A stretch of 64,000 nt of DNA from Oopsacas minuta (Eukaryota; Porifera; Hexactinellida; Lyssacinosida; Leucopsacidae), in contig JAKMXF010000298.1 of NCBI GenBank assembly GCA_024704765.1, positions 434,001-498,000 of the forward strand, read 5' to 3'. Position 1 is the stretch's first letter; the number at the start of each line of letters is the position of its first letter. Position numbers and translations under genes: made by a program. Shown here piece by piece: positions 1 to 11,100 of this stretch. The notes beneath the pieces are model-generated. The model searched no databases and was not told where the DNA came from. It saw only the letters and a list, made by a program, of their open reading frames with translations.

Positions 1-82
1 TACAACGGAAAATCTGTTGGATATGAATTGAATGTCCAACGGAAAATCCCAGAGTATAGGAATTATTATCGTTAATGTATTT

Positions 83-3000
83 TCATATATTTCCATATTC
101 ACTAGGTTGTAATAATGTTTTGAGCAAGTAAACTGATTCAGGATTAATCTGAGCTAGAATAGCAATACCCTCAATTGCTTTAGCTCGTAATTCTCTAGGC
201 TGGGATAAACTACAATAAGGATGATATACAGAAAGGAGTTTATGAAATTCAGGAAAATGTATTTTCAAATCAAAGGCTATATTTGGTATTGTGTGCAGTA
301 ATGCGAGTTGAGATTTGTAATCTTGTGTGTGGAGGTAATACGTAGTAGAATTCTTGCTCTGATCAACTAGCCTTTTAAAACTACTGATAAAGAATGGCCA
401 TAGGTCCTTCTCAATTCTAGACCTCAAAAAATGTCCGAAATAATGCGCTAACAAGGCAAGACATTCTAAAGAAGCAATTAGAATTATAGAATAATTAGTT
501 TTGGTACAGGCTAGAAACTGTGGCCATATTCTATGTAGAATAGGCAGTGACCTTTCCTGATTAGAGCGTAGGGCTAGAATACAATTTGTAATTACTCTGA
601 TTGCAAAAGTTGTAACTTTAGCAGTTGGAAAGTTAGTATAATAAGAAATAGAATCAATTATTTCAACGCAGATGTTGTGTTCAACTAAATCGGAGCTTTC
701 CTGTGGATTTTCGGGGCTGGGATTGGTTACTTGGTCATCTTCCTGTGGATGATAATAATGTATATAATCCTCATATTCATTTAAGAAACATTCCGTAGAA
801 TTATCTGAGGTAATAATGACGTCATCATCTTCTGTATACTGCCAATTGAACAGCTGTTGGGATATGACAACGAGTGTAGGCAGCAAAACAACACTCTCAT
901 CATGTGAATGGTAGAAACGAATGCTTTTCAATAGATAACTTACTGAATCCTCAAGGAGAGCTAGTAGCTTAACTGAACTGTTACGAAATACAGCCTGCAG
1001 GACATCAAGTGCAGATTGACTGGTACATTCTTGAAAGAACTGTAGTGAAATTACGTTTGTTATGTAATCTGCATTATCGTGAATGAGATTTTGTACTGAA
1101 GGGTATTTTAATGCTAAACACAGTTTTTGTAATGAATCGTATGACTGAGCTTGTAAATGAGGATTTGAATTATTTGATTTTTCTAAAAGAGGGAATATTG
1201 TAGTTACAAGAAATGGTTGAAAATTCATTCCAAGAGAAACCGCGAAATGTCCTAACCCTTCTAGAATTAGAATTTGTTGAATTGTCCTGTCCTTCAATGC
1301 GAATATAGTCGGAATATTAATCTCTTCATCGAAATTTGCTCTATTCTTCACTAAAGCATAAGCACTCCTGTCTAAATCTTCAAACCATTCCGATTGTAGA
1401 TAAATCGGTATAACAGTTTCGATAGTATTCGTAACCAATTCAATAGATTGAGTTTCAACACTGCCAACAATTAAATGATTCAAGATGAATACCAATTCCT
1501 TTCGTATATGTTCTTTCTCAGATAACTCAAATATGTAACTCAGTATAGATTCAAACACACAATACATACCAATCGTATGTAGAATATCGATTATAGCTTT
1601 TACGGATTTGTCACCCAAATTTGTGAAGATGATTTTTAGGGTACTTAGATCTTCCGTTTTTGGGGCAGAAAGCACCATAACTTGGTTAAGAATTGTATTA
1701 TCAGAAATATCAAATTCCAAAACGCTAATAAAAGTTTTTACTAAATTCTTGATACATTCTTTCATTCGAATATTAGTATTACCAATCTTTAGTTGGATTT
1801 TACCTATCAGTTTGAGATAACCTGATAGCAAACGTAGAATTGGTAATTTATTACTGTCATTAAGATTGTGAGCTATTTTCGGGAGTGAATATGTAAGTTC
1901 TTCTATCCTCAACAACAGAGAATTGAATGAATTAAGTTCGGGTAAATTTGAAAACGTTGATATCATTTTGGTAGCGGAATCTGACACAAATTTATTAGTA
2001 TCAGCTGATAACACAATGAGCGTATCAATCAAACTTGTCATCAGAATTGGCAGACTGATTTGACAGTTTCCAAGCATAACGGCTGCCGCTTCTAACAAGC
2101 ATAGTCTCGTTTTAAAATTTTCATGTGCAATACAAATTTGAGTAGTACTGACATAAAGTGAGGATAATCTTATGGAAGTCCGCTCCCACCAATCTTTGTT
2201 TAGATTTACGTAGAGCTCTTCCTTCTCCAAATCATGGGGAGGTGGAGATTCCTGTTCAAGGATATGTTTATAGAATTTATTATTGCAAGTGTAAACGATA
2301 AAATTCGCGAATGTGAGGATAACAGCCGCGATCAGACTCGCAGAAGGTTGCACATGAGTTGTAATAAAGTGAACAAGTTTGCTTGTAATACCAGGGATAA
2401 AGAAAACCATCACTTTTTGAATCTGAAAACTTTCAGTGCATTTCCTAACAGATGTCCACAGAAAATCATATTGCAATGCTGTATTAAAAAGAACTTTATT
2501 AGGAGTATAGCGTACCGGACGAAATTGGCAAAAAGTGTTCAATAATGACATTAAATTATTAATAACCAGAAATGGGATTTTATTGCCTTGTTTAATTTCA
2601 AGTTCTTTTAACATCAGGTGGATCAATAGACCCAATTGCTTTTTATAACTTGTTTCGCTGTAAAACTTTCTTAAAACATCTGAATCTGTAGATTTAAATA
2701 GAGCGGAGATTGACATTAATATTTGAATTTTTATTTCCTCAGAAATAGTGACTTTCGATTCATAATTTGGCAATTCTGAATCGAGAAAGAAGCAAAATGT
2801 TCCAAATATATCTAAGAAACCATTTATCTGTGCTATGTTTGTTCGTTTTAATGTATGATGTATAATCTTGAAGGCTAGCTCGATGAAATTTTCTGGTAAC
2901 TTTATTTCACTATTCCTCATGTGTATACATAGAGGGTATATTACATATGATCCAACTAGATAATGAATTCTATCTTCATCTTTAACTGATTCCAGCATTG

Positions 3001-3091
3001 TTTTCAATGTTCCCGCAGACGGGCTCTCTCTAAATAATCCACAAGCTAATTTAACTCGAAAGAACTGAGCTTCGGCTTCCTCACGATCCAT
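83..3091 (-). CDS. TTI1: TTI1-like HEAT-repeat protein (TELO2-interacting protein 1)
   Basis: An uninterrupted 1002-residue frame in one exon. TTI1 is a scaffold of the TELO2-TTI1-TTI2 complex, which works with HSP90 to stabilise PIKK kinases such as mTOR, ATM and ATR. The protein is almost entirely helical with repeated Leu/Ile-rich helix pairs, as expected for HEAT repeats. Segments resembling animal TTI1 include an early 'YVIYPL' block near residue 50, a 'FFIPGI' block near 230 and 'KTRLCLLEA' near 325; an acidic Asp/Glu-rich insert lies near 760-800. Length is close to the usual 1000-1100. The start is the first ATG, 213 bases from the stop of the next gene on the same strand. Family assignment is from remembered similarity; a divergent unrelated HEAT protein is the alternative. 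Confidence 0.8.
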   Translation of the reverse strand: MDREEAEAQFFRVKLACGLFRESPSAGTLKTMLESVKDEDRIHYLVGSYVIYPLCIHMRNSEIKLPENFIELAFKIIHHTLKRTNIAQINGFLDIFGTFCFFLDSELPNYESKVTISEEIKIQILMSISALFKSTDSDVLRKFYSETSYKKQLGLLIHLMLKELEIKQGNKIPFLVINNLMSLLNTFCQFRPVRYTPNKVLFNTALQYDFLWTSVRKCTESFQIQKVMVFFIPGITSKLVHFITTHVQPSASLIAAVILTFANFIVYTCNNKFYKHILEQESPPPHDLEKEELYVNLNKDWWERTSIRLSSLYVSTTQICIAHENFKTRLCLLEAAAVMLGNCQISLPILMTSLIDTLIVLSADTNKFVSDSATKMISTFSNLPELNSFNSLLLRIEELTYSLPKIAHNLNDSNKLPILRLLSGYLKLIGKIQLKIGNTNIRMKECIKNLVKTFISVLEFDISDNTILNQVMVLSAPKTEDLSTLKIIFTNLGDKSVKAIIDILHTIGMYCVFESILSYIFELSEKEHIRKELVFILNHLIVGSVETQSIELVTNTIETVIPIYLQSEWFEDLDRSAYALVKNRANFDEEINIPTIFALKDRTIQQILILEGLGHFAVSLGMNFQPFLVTTIFPLLEKSNNSNPHLQAQSYDSLQKLCLALKYPSVQNLIHDNADYITNVISLQFFQECTSQSALDVLQAVFRNSSVKLLALLEDSVSYLLKSIRFYHSHDESVVLLPTLVVISQQLFNWQYTEDDDVIITSDNSTECFLNEYEDYIHYYHPQEDDQVTNPSPENPQESSDLVEHNICVEIIDSISYYTNFPTAKVTTFAIRVITNCILALRSNQERSLPILHRIWPQFLACTKTNYSIILIASLECLALLAHYFGHFLRSRIEKDLWPFFISSFKRLVDQSKNSTTYYLHTQDYKSQLALLHTIPNIAFDLKIHFPEFHKLLSVYHPYCSLSQPRELRAKAIEGIAILAQINPESVYLLKTLLQPSEYGNI

Positions 3092-3304
3092 TCGATTATC
3101 TAAGATTCATCATGCACCTCTAGTAAATAATTCATCAAAAACAGGTTTACAATTAATATAACAAAATTGGGTTTCATCTAACGAATACAATTATAGTATA
3201 CCATAAAAATATTAATATAATTATATCAAAAGAACGAAGATATTAAAATCCAAAATTCAAGGTAGAAACTAGAAAGTTAACTAATTAGGAGAGAAGGTTT
3301 CTCA

Positions 3305-4465
3305 CTAGTAAATTGCTATCTGTTCTTTGTCGTATTTTCTAGCACATACCAGATCACCATCTTTCGTAACAGCTACACCACCTGGCGATTTGACATCAAT
3401 CGAATGGATAAGCAAACCATTTTTGTTGAATATTTGCATACATGAACTCGCACTATTGTTGATGATAATATTGTTAGAATTATCAATGCAAAAGAATAGG
3501 GTCCCTGTCCCACCTTTCAAGTCGATAATACTTTTCATGTGGGTACCATCTAGTTGAAACATATGTACATGTAATGGTACACTGTAGTCGATGACGTATA
3601 AGTTATCAGTATGGATAGTGACATCACGAGGGCTATTTAGTCTATCTTTACCAATCTCCAGCTTAAAATCTAAGTTTTCTGTATTGAATACAGCAATTCT
3701 GTTATTTTCACTATCAGCTACGTAGATACTTCCGTTCTTATCACCTACAACGCCTAATGGAGCATTGAGTATTCCTTCTGCAGTAAAATCAAGAGAATTG
3801 TTTGGTATAGCATGATCTGCAAATTTGTGCAACGCGTTTTGATCCGAATCAGTGACGTATATAAATGGATGGTCAACATATACCCCATGAGGTTTAGTTA
3901 ATTTTTGCCAACCAAATTTCAGTAGATATGTACCTTCCATGCTAAACGCTTGTATCCTATGATTCATTAAATCAACAACGAAGATAGATGAGTTAGTAAT
4001 TGATATACCTAGTGGGACGCACAGCTGGCCTGGCTTAACTCCTCTTTTACCAAATGTTACGTTAGGATCTTTCTTCCGAATAAATGGGGTAAATAATATG
4101 TTACCGCTCATTTGCAGAATTCGCTTAAATTTAATAATGTTTGTATACAAAAATCCTTGGATAGAAACAGGAGTGGGCTGAAGGAATTTTTGCATTTTCT
4201 TTTTAGTATTCGATACGAAATCATTTTGGAGGTTTTGACTTAGTTGGTATGTGGGTTCTGTACTATCAAGTTGTCCGATCAATTTTTGTAAATCTTTTAG
4301 GTGCTCTTCACGCATCCGTTCACTCTCCAAATATTTCAACTTTATCTCTTTTAATTGTGAGAGCAGAATACTTCTCCGAGCATTAAGAATGTCAATCAAT
4401 TCATCGAATGTACTTTTTATGGAATCTTCAGTATCTTTGAATATGTCCGGAATACGCGAGGCCAT
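3305..4465 (-). CDS. NHL-repeat protein with N-terminal coiled coil (copy 1)
   Basis: Single-exon 386-residue protein. Residues 1-115 are charged and helical (coiled coil). From about residue 135 the chain carries repeated NHL signatures such as 'PLGISITNSSIFVVDLMNHR', 'VYVTDSDQNALHKF'-type and 'GSIYVADSENNRIAVF', which together predict a six-bladed beta-propeller. The layout resembles the C-terminal half of TRIM-NHL proteins, but there is no RING, B-box or Cys/His zinc ligand cluster, so no ubiquitin-ligase activity can be claimed. NHL propellers usually bind RNA or protein; the partner here is unknown. Related proteins lie at 35160-36419 and 41648-42640, so this is a local family. It ends with a complete stop and looks intact. 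Confidence 0.85.
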   Translation of the reverse strand: MASRIPDIFKDTEDSIKSTFDELIDILNARRSILLSQLKEIKLKYLESERMREEHLKDLQKLIGQLDSTEPTYQLSQNLQNDFVSNTKKKMQKFLQPTPVSIQGFLYTNIIKFKRILQMSGNILFTPFIRKKDPNVTFGKRGVKPGQLCVPLGISITNSSIFVVDLMNHRIQAFSMEGTYLLKFGWQKLTKPHGVYVDHPFIYVTDSDQNALHKFADHAIPNNSLDFTAEGILNAPLGVVGDKNGSIYVADSENNRIAVFNTENLDFKLEIGKDRLNSPRDVTIHTDNLYVIDYSVPLHVHMFQLDGTHMKSIIDLKGGTGTLFFCIDNSNNIIINNSASSCMQIFNKNGLLIHSIDVKSPGGVAVTKDGDLVCARKYDKEQIAIY

Positions 4466-6394
4466 TACCTAAGTAGAAAATGGAAGAGAGAGAGGGCAGA
4501 AATTCAGAATAGATTGGCTAAACTAGGATACGATGAAATAAATCATAGCTACTATGTATTCTGAATTCCTGAGCAAAAGATTACCAGCATTTACAAATAG
4601 TTGAAAATCTGGCATAAATCTAACATAACTGAAAATAACTGAAAATCTTAGATCCGAATCTACATACTCGATTACCCCTAACAAACCGTTGAAAAGAAAT
4701 CTCTAGCTCCACTTTGTGAAATTTCGCTATTGATACCTGAGGCGCAAACCTCTGACTCAAATTTTATGTGTACCAATATTCATGTTACCGGAGTGCTAGA
4801 TTTCGCACGGCAGAGCGTACGGAAGTCGTCCATACCAATAGAATATCTCCTTATATAGGAAATTCACTAAAATTAGCTTCCCAACCGTAATATTCGCTGT
4901 AACCTAATAATGAAGGAAACATTTTTTTTAAAGTGGTATATGGAGCTTGCTCTGTTGTCAAACGAGATATTTTTCGAATTAGTCAATATTCAATCTTCAA
5001 ATTGTAGTTCATTAAACTCGCGTTATAACCAAGTCGGACACAATGAAATTTATAATGAAGTGGCCCAATGGTCAGTAAATCCATCCATCTAATTATATCA
5101 GTAAAACTTCGTGTATAATGAAATAGATAGATGGATACAACGAATTTCGCATATAACGAAGTTACGTATTTCCCCTTTAGGCAAAAATCTATTGAAATTC
5201 AGTCGTTATAACGAAGTCCGCTCATAACAACCCCGTTTGAATTAATAGTAATTTTGCTAAAATCAAAAACTCCGTATTTAAAGAACTTGATTAAAGATTT
5301 TCGGTATTATTGCTTTAATTTTACAAAAATTATACAACTTGTATAGCGGAATGATAATAGGTCCCGCGATCCTGAGCACTTAGTTATTATGAGGGTATAC
5401 CGTATTTGTGGATTTTCCTTTTTATTTGTACTGTGGCTGAGAAATTTGTCTAGGGATTAGTGTAAGTCTCTCCCATGATTTGCATATTTCTAATTCTGTA
5501 CTTGAATAATACATGATATAGTGGCCGGATAACTGAGTGAATTTAGTGCAGTTACCCATTTGGCCTTCGGAATTACCCCTTGCAAAGCAAAGCCTGCATT
5601 AAACATCATGACGAGCAATTTTATACATATAATAAATAGTGGGGGACCATCCCTGGATGCCATATATTGTCAGGCTGGACTATAAATAGCCAAGGACGTA
5701 TTGGGGGGGAACACTGTTCCCTTACTTTAAATCCCAAGAGGAATGAGGGGAACGCGAAGACGCTTCTTTATGGAAATATTTGGATTGTTAACTATATTTT
5801 AATTAGAAATTAGACTCCAACATTAAAGTCAACATTTTATCATCAAGTAATATATTTTGTATTATCCAAATATTGTGTAAGTATCGTTTACATGTGGAAA
5901 TGCTTATATTCCTTCGATTTTCAGCTAAAAAGTACTAACCTAGTTTCACTTGAATTTTCCACATTTTTAGTGTAAATATCTTGTAAAGATGAAACGTAGA
6001 CAAGTCTGGAAAACTAGGACATCAAAAGCCGGAGATTTTACCACATAAGAGGCACAAATTAAGTGGAAGGGTAGTGTTGGAGCGTTCCCTTACTTAAAAA
6101 TACACCCCTACATATAGCGTGACAGCCGCACACTTCTGAAACGAACAATTTTGCCTCTTGGGGGTATTAGTCATTCCAATGATTCACTGTGCTAGAGAGG
6201 TAAAACAATAATTTTCAACAAATTAGCGCATATGGGTCCCCAAAGATGGAAATGTAAGTGGACACTGATATATTTATAAATAATGTTATATTTTTGACAC
6301 TAAGAATAATAATAATGATGTCATATAAAGACAATAAGAAAGGTAAGTGATTTAGTTAGAAGTTGGATTATTTAGTAATTCTTTCTGGGGTGTT
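4466..6394. other. Gene-free interval with pogo-type repeat remnants
   Basis: No supportable gene. Around 5010-5240 there are repeated motifs of the kind 'ataacgaagt' and 'gttataacga' in both orientations, typical of decayed pogo/Tigger-like inverted-repeat elements. Two related 'gttcccttac' stretches occur near 5718 and 6087. Short frames such as 4910-5092 show no protein character. Confidence 0.5.
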
Positions 6395-6763
6395 CTATGT
6401 AGCGACCCTCTTCCTGGAAAAGTCAACCTCCACTGTTTTGTCAACTTTGGATAATGCTTCTGATTTGGGTTTAGGAGCGTTTATGGCTTGTTCCACGCTG
6501 ATAGCTCCCGGTCCGAATGAGGACTTGCCAGAGTCAGGAGAGAGTGCGTAACCCTTGTTTGTACCGACTTTCGGGATTCCGGTGGCGGATTTTATACTCA
6601 CAGCTCCAGCTCCATAAGAATGGGAAGCAGACGATCTCTGGATACCGAGTTTCTCAGAGCGACCAGCTTTCCCAGTTGCTTGCTTTACGTGATCGATATT
6701 GATAGATCCGGCGGTGTAATCAGCACCCTTACCAGCAGATGGAGTCAATTTTCCGATTGGCAT
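6395..6763 (-). CDS. Unknown small basic protein with three internal repeats
   Basis: A 122-residue single-exon frame that I do not recognise. It is rich in Gly, Ala, Ser and Lys and lacks a signal peptide, membrane segment or cysteines. Three units of about 30 residues share an aromatic residue, then Gly/Ala, then alternating small and aliphatic residues: 'YTAGSINIDHVKQATGKA', 'YGAGAVSIKSATGIPKVG' and 'FGPGAISVEQAINAPKPK'. Such regular repetition is unlikely in random sequence, so I regard it as a real protein, probably flexible or scaffold-like. The ATG at 6763 is the first in the frame and opens the most N-terminal repeat-bearing segment. Function is unknown. Confidence 0.6.
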   Translation of the reverse strand: MPIGKLTPSAGKGADYTAGSINIDHVKQATGKAGRSEKLGIQRSSASHSYGAGAVSIKSATGIPKVGTNKGYALSPDSGKSSFGPGAISVEQAINAPKPKSEALSKVDKTVEVDFSRKRVAT

Positions 6764-8112
6764 TTTCGTTTAGAATAAAACAAAGAAACTAACTAGGTGG
6801 GCGAATACAATAGTGAAATATGATAGTAAGGTATTTATGTGGCTATATATGGATGTTTCGTTGATCTAATTATGCCTATCTACGATTTAGGAATTCAGTG
6901 TTTGGTGTTTGGTTTCAATTTGAATCAAAACAAAGAAGCAATACATATTTTGGTTTCACAAGAAAATAATATGATTCAGCTAAATACATCGGTTCAGATG
7001 GAAAAAAAACCTTAGATTTACATATACTTTTCAAATGAGTTGGAGAAAACGAGGACGGAGAGAATTATAACGGAGTAACCCGGGTCAAAGCAAATTAGTA
7101 TAGTGTCAGCAGCTTCACTTGTTCGTGCTGCGCGGCTTCGAACACTGTCAAGATCATATACCCCATCCTATCACTTTCCATATGCTAGTCATCATACAGT
7201 TTTAATGTTTATTGCAAAATATAGACAATTAAGAGAATAGCTTCTATGAAAAATATGATTCTAAGTCTCTACTGTCTAACATAACATTGAATGGTAAATT
7301 TAAAGAATTTTCAGGAATAAAATTCGAATTTTTAAATTTTGTAATCGCTATAAATGATGGTCACTTGGGGCGTATGCCATTAATACAGAATTTCACGAAA
7401 ATTATTAAACTTATTGTCTACTGAACGTTGCTGCCAGCTTTCATCTCGTCAGCGCCAATAAGGGATATTCCACTGTTCTAACCATTTGTTAGACAGGAGA
7501 TAATTGCAGGATAATCATTTAGAGTTTTATCCATAGAATTCGAGGATAAAAACGTGAAGTTTAGCAGGGGTTAATAATATTGAATATCCTGAAATATTTC
7601 TCAGATCCAGTCAAGAGCCCAAAATCAGTCGGGGTCTGTTGCATTGCGGCATCTACACGGGGGTCAGGGTGGCGTGCCCCCCTGAAAAGAACCAAAACAC
7701 ATAACCCTGAGCTGCAGTACCATTCTGTCGGCTGGACATTTTACATTTTTGTCAATGCACTCAAGCGATGAACAATACAATATCTGAGGTGGCGAAGATG
7801 GTTTTCAGGGTTGAGTGCTGCACCACCGTGTACCACCCTAGCGGCGTCCCTGAACATAAAATCATCAAATTATCATATCAATGAGCTCAGAAAATTTCCA
7901 ACATCTATTCGGGCGAGGTGGGAACCAATAAAATTACTTTAAAATGTGTTTAGAGCATAAAATGCCAAAAGTAAACAGGCTCAGATAGAATTCATTAATT
8001 ATCCTCTTAAATGAACGGCAACTCCAAGAAATAAGTTATTAAGAAAATAAGTAAAAATTGTAAACAAAAATCAAACAAATATACAAAAATACAAAAATAA
8101 AAATATAAAAAA
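6764..8112. other. Gene-free interval with dispersed-repeat copy
   Basis: No supportable gene. The segment at about 7497-7705 is a diverged copy of a dispersed repeat also found near 40390-40570 (see the repeat entries). The rest looks like ordinary AT-rich spacer and the 3' flank of the receptor kinase gene. Confidence 0.5.
7497..7705 (+). repeat. Dispersed repeat family, copy near 7.6 kb
   Basis: Parallels 40390-40570 in order and spacing: a 'gataatcatt/gataattatt' start, 'gaggata', 'actgaaatattt' or 'cctgaaatatttctc', 'atcagtc', then 'cacgggggtcaggg'. Similarity is clear but diverged. No coding capacity was seen. Confidence 0.6.
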
Positions 8113-11100
8113 TTAAGTAAAAGATTTACACATATCATCCAGAATATTAACTATATCCGGGAACCAAGGTCTGTATCTTGGATCTTGATTCCAACAATCT
8201 TGCAACAATGATACATAGTGAGTAGGACAGTTTGTAGGAACTTGTAGACGACCTCCTTTTAACACGTGTTCCATAACCTGTAATAAACAAAGAAATAATT
8301 AAATAAAGGAATGTTCTAACAACTTATAAACAAAAATAAACAAAGATCGCCTTTTTCGAATTTCACAAAAGAATTAGAAAAATTAGTGAATGAAAAATCT
8401 CAAAATAGAGCCTGTGCCGACTTAACTTTCACTAAATGACTTACAGTTAGGAAGTTCCCGGTCATACATATATCTGTGCGTATTGCTAAACTGAGGTAGG
8501 AGTAATCAGCTTACCTCAAAATCAAACTTTAATTCGACATAAGGCCACTCCCTAGTAGCGAGCTCCCATAGGATAACCCCATAAGAATATATGTCAACTT
8601 TTTGTCCATATACTGTAGCAGCTAGCTTGGGTTTCATTGATTCAGGTGCACACCAGCGTATAGACCCAGCACAGGTTGTGTTGTACTGCTCAGCTTGTCG
8701 ATGTAAGAGAGGAGCTAGGAGAAGGATTTACAGTAGAACCTCATTAATACGAAACGAACAGATCTTCAAAGTTCGTTCGTATTAACCAGAGTAATACCAG
8801 TGAATAAATATTATTGTAGGGACAAGATTTTGTGTAAATATTCGTTCGTTACATTAGTATTAACCAGTTCCAATGTATATATAAGGTAGATCTGGAAAAT
8901 GGATATAAATTTTGTGGGAATATTTCCCTGTAAATAATTTCGTAGGTCTAGGGTCGTGACTTACATAACTACACAACTCTGAATATTCCCGGGTTTGATA
9001 TATACGTGGTTAAAAAGCACGCAAATATTCTGAGATCGAATATATATAATATTTATGATATAAAATCTTACAATTTTCACTTGGCTCATTCGCCTGAGTA
9101 GCAGCCTCCAAGCTTGGCATATTGATGAGTGAGTTACTTATGACAGATACCATATAGTCAATATCTTTAATCATTTTAGCAACTCCAAAATCAGCGACTT
9201 TAAGTTTCCAACTGTGGTCTACTAGAAGGTTAGCAGTCTTCAGATCTCTGTGAATTACAGGTGGAGTCACCCCGTGTAGATACGTCATACCTCTGGCTGC
9301 GTCAAGGGCCTACAAGGAAATGAACCAGTTAATTCATTCAGCCATACAAATACCAGTAGATTGAAGGAAATAACTGGACTCTCGTTTAGATGTATATACT
9401 TCATCAGGGCCAGTTGTTATTTCAAAGTCTGAAATTGTACAAATATGGTATGCAATACTCACCATTATAATCCTCTTTCTCCAGGTCAAATCTATAGAAT
9501 GATCATCTAGGATTTCTCTAACAGATCCTCTGTGCATATACTCTGTTATAAGACAGAGGTTAGGTACCTCTGTACATACACCCATCAGAAGTACAATATT
9601 TGGATGTAACAGTTTGCTAAATATAGAAATTCCATGTAATCACACTATTATCACATCCTTTAAATTCCTGAATTCAATAACAATATCGATTATTTTGATT
9701 GTCTCGATATTGTTAAATTTGATATTTAAATATATTTTGGCATATTACACCAATTGACACATTATGGAGCTTATTAAAGCCCCAGACGAAAATGAGATAT
9801 TTACGTAACTTGAGCATAATGTCTGATTCAAGCAAAAGGGAAGTCTCATATCAAAAATGGTATAAACTCTAAACTCAAAGCTATCAACACAAACATTTCC
9901 AAAAGTAGTACAGCGATGCCAAGACTTGTAGTGCCAAAATACCCAACAACTTTCGTTCCAATTTAAATGAAAATCAAGCCTATCGAGCGACTGGATTGAT
10001 CCGATTAAGTTGTACGATGCTCGCCGTACCTGCACCACGGGTGTGCTGCCCCTGCGATATCAGTCGGTTCAACATAATTGGTGGTAAGTTAACCAATTTC
10101 ACATTAACCATATATAGATGTATAATACTTTGGGTTGGAGTGTTCCGATTAAGCGAGTTAACTATACATATCCAGATTCATGAATATACCTCATAATAGC
10201 TGCTTCTTGTTGGAACTCCTCCTTCTCTTCCTGAGAAAGTCCTGAAGAATGTACACGAATCTTCTTAACAGCCACGATTGAATTACGCCATTTTCCTTTG
10301 TACACCTCTCCGAAACTACCACAACCAACTCTACACACATACAATAATGAAAATACACTAATAGAAATACGTATATGATAATACTAACTGTCGCATAATC
10401 TTAATCTCATTAAAATCTATAATGAGGCTAGGAGGAACTCGTCTATTCTTTAATGTATCCACATAGCAGTTATGTTGCTCTTCTAGATGATCTCTAAGAT
10501 TTCTCAACTTGTGACGTGTTGATCTCTGCCAGCATTTGTACACTCCCAATGTGACAAAGAAAGATAAGACTATGCCTAATGAGCCTGCTGCAGTCAGCAC
10601 TATCCACCAGTGAACTAAATACATGCACAGCAGTTCATAAAAATATGAGAAATCTGAGATTAATGTAATTCTTGTTGAATACACAGTTGAAGTGTCATAT
10701 CGAATAAAATTCACAAGCTTCATTCGGTTGAAAGTTATATAGTAAACTATCATGTATTTATGTGCTAGAGAAAGTCTTAATAATGTCTACAGCCTCACAA
10801 TCACTAGATTGCTGCTAATGTTTAGAACTAATCTCAGGAAATATTGACAGACAGTTTTGGTTAGAATAATATAATAATCAAAATGAGTTAAGTAACATAG
10901 AACATAATAACCAGGCTTGCCGTGGGTATAGGAATCATTTTCTTGCTATGGGAAAACCAATGGGAATTCCGTCCTAAGCCAGGCGCCTTCTCTTGAGACG
11001 AAAAATTTGTTTTTGCTGTCGGAATGGGAATTCCCACAGAAATCCTGTGGTAATGGAATGGGAATGAAATTCAGCACCCACGGCAACCCTGTTAATAACT

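Noticed and set aside
1608-2545. Plus-strand frames of 70 and 103 residues opposite TTI1
   Set aside because: They are mirror frames of a long coding exon and show no domain or biased composition of their own.
4910-5092. 60-residue plus-strand frame
   Set aside because: Overlaps decayed inverted-repeat motifs; no conserved residues and no splice or start context.
7580-7771. 63-residue plus-strand frame
   Set aside because: Lies on a dispersed repeat copy that has no matching frame in the other copies.
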